Part shown: positions 63,361 through 64,000 of the stretch, piece by piece
Position numbering within the stretch: the first letter of the stretch is position 1
Layout of the letters: every line of letters begins with the position of its first letter
Assembly: GCA_034669965.1 (NCBI GenBank)
Contig: JAXMOK010000002.1
Span: 434,001 to 498,000 of the forward strand
Direction of reading: 5' to 3'
DNA length: 64,000 nt
DNA from: HXMU1420-13 sp034669965
Lineage (GTDB): Bacteria; Bacteroidota; Rhodothermia; Balneolales; Balneolaceae
Translations under genes and position numbers: made by a program
Notes under the pieces: model-generated
Seen by the model: only the letters and a program-made list of their open reading frames with translations
What the model was told of the DNA's origin: nothing
The model's database searches: none

Positions 63361-64000
63361 TTAAACGTGGAAGTAAGGATCGTCTTCAGCAAACATATCT
63401 TCGTAGAGCTCTTTCTCTTCAGGGAAAGGTGACTCATCCGCGAATTCAACCGCGTCCAATACTTCTTGTTCTACCTTGTCTTCGATTTCTTTTAATTGAT
63501 CTTCATTAGTAAGCTCGTTATCCAGCATATAGGTCTTCAAACGCTGGATAGGATCGATAGTCTGAAATTCTTCGAGCTCTTCTTTAGTTCGATACTTCTG
63601 TGGATCCGACATAGAATGCCCACGGTAACGGTAAGTTCTGATCTCCACAAACCATGGCTCAGAGTTTTCGCGCACATCGTCCGCAATTTCTTTCATTTTC
63701 TCATACACCGAGAATACATCCATACCGTTGATTACCGCACTTTTCATATCGTAGCCTTTTGCTCGGTCTACAATTTGTGCTACAGTGTGGCGTGCAGCAG
63801 CCGTACCCATCGAATAACCGTTGTTCTCAACAACAAATACAGCCGGTAGCTTCCAAAGCTGAGCCAGGTTTAACGTTTCGTGCAATGCTCCTTGATCTAC
63901 GGCTCCATCCCCGAAAAAACAGGTAGATATATTGCCGTTTGCATTGTACTTATTGGCGAAAGCAAAACCTGCGTTAATTGGGATATGACCGCCTACGATA
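63361..64000 (-). CDS. pdhA: Pyruvate dehydrogenase E1 component, alpha subunit, partial (N-terminus beyond right edge)
   Basis: The open frame reaches the right edge of the window; an ATG at 63885 is internal, not the start. The visible part begins IVGGHIPINAGFAFANKYNA, contains the ThDP-binding motif FFGDGAVDQGALHETLNLAQ through FVVENNGYSMGT, and the phosphorylation-loop-like region YRYRGHSMSDPQKYRTKEEL. It ends ELYEDMFAEDDPYFHV. It is the first visible gene of the pdhA-pdhB-pdhC operon. Confidence 0.95.
   Translation of the reverse strand, partial: IVGGHIPINAGFAFANKYNANGNISTCFFGDGAVDQGALHETLNLAQLWKLPAVFVVENNGYSMGTAAARHTVAQIVDRAKGYDMKSAVINGMDVFSVYEKMKEIADDVRENSEPWFVEIRTYRYRGHSMSDPQKYRTKEELEEFQTIDPIQRLKTYMLDNELTNEDQLKEIEDKVEQEVLDAVEFADESPFPEEKELYEDMFAEDDPYFHV

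Noticed and set aside
63361..63885. Start of E1 alpha at 63885
   Set aside because: The frame continues upstream to the window edge with the conserved GGHIPINAG and GDGA motifs, so the ATG is internal.

Overview
The window looks like chromosomal DNA of a moderately AT-rich, Gram-negative bacterium of the Bacteroidota/Rhodothermota/Balneolota assemblage. A Balneola- or Gracilimonas-like organism is my best guess. The reasons are a TonB-dependent receptor with a carboxypeptidase-regulatory N-terminal domain, a C-terminal type IX secretion sorting domain on a 1672-residue secreted protein, the order parA-parB-DUF5683, DUF4402-type fimbrial subunits, and promoter candidates of the TTG / TAnnTTTG kind. 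No rRNA, tRNA or CRISPR array was seen, so the taxonomy is inference.

Layout. 1-4.5 kb: a TonB-dependent receptor (cut by the left edge) behind a PpiC-type lipoprotein, with a LacI-type operator inside the promoter spacer and a second one 198 bp upstream. 4.7-12 kb: ispG, two tandem rhomboid proteases, a CrtI-like oxidoreductase and polA. 12-24.4 kb: a SpoIIE-type phosphatase, a GT39-like gene broken by one stop codon, transketolase, a TPR protein, a LOG-family protein, DUF5683, parB/parA with two DnaA boxes, an ECF sigma/anti-sigma pair and uvrC. 24.6-27 kb: an AT-rich accessory insert with a possible RNase H-fold protein paired with a Hanks-type kinase, then a solitary HNH nuclease. Each unit is preceded by the same 14-bp motif, suggesting cassettes. 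27-32.5 kb: a DUF4442 protein, an NTF2-like protein, a DUF3311/sodium symporter pair, a roughly 1.7-kb field of 114-bp hairpin repeats with a GIY-YIG nuclease inside it, PhnA and a long hairpin element. 32.5-35.4 kb: rfbD-rfbC-rfbB followed by an EVE-domain gene.

35.7-60.2 kb, all on the + strand, holds the most unusual content. First comes a T9SS-sorted adhesin-like protein. Then three paralogous three-gene sets encode pseudopilin-like membrane-anchored proteins. A chaperone-usher-like fimbrial cluster follows: four DUF4402-type subunits, a PapD-like chaperone and an usher-like outer-membrane protein with a TPR tail. It runs directly into a flagellar-motor-like module: a shortened FliF fused to FliG, a TPR lipoprotein, MotA, and MotB with an OmpA domain and SPOR repeats. 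No other flagellar gene is present. I read this as a candidate proton-motive-force-driven envelope machine that works on, or assembles, a fimbrial surface structure. That reading is inference from gene order and recognisable domains.

60.2-64 kb: a VapBC-like toxin-antitoxin pair, then the pyruvate dehydrogenase operon (E1 alpha cut by the right edge, E1 beta, E2) ending in a strong terminator.
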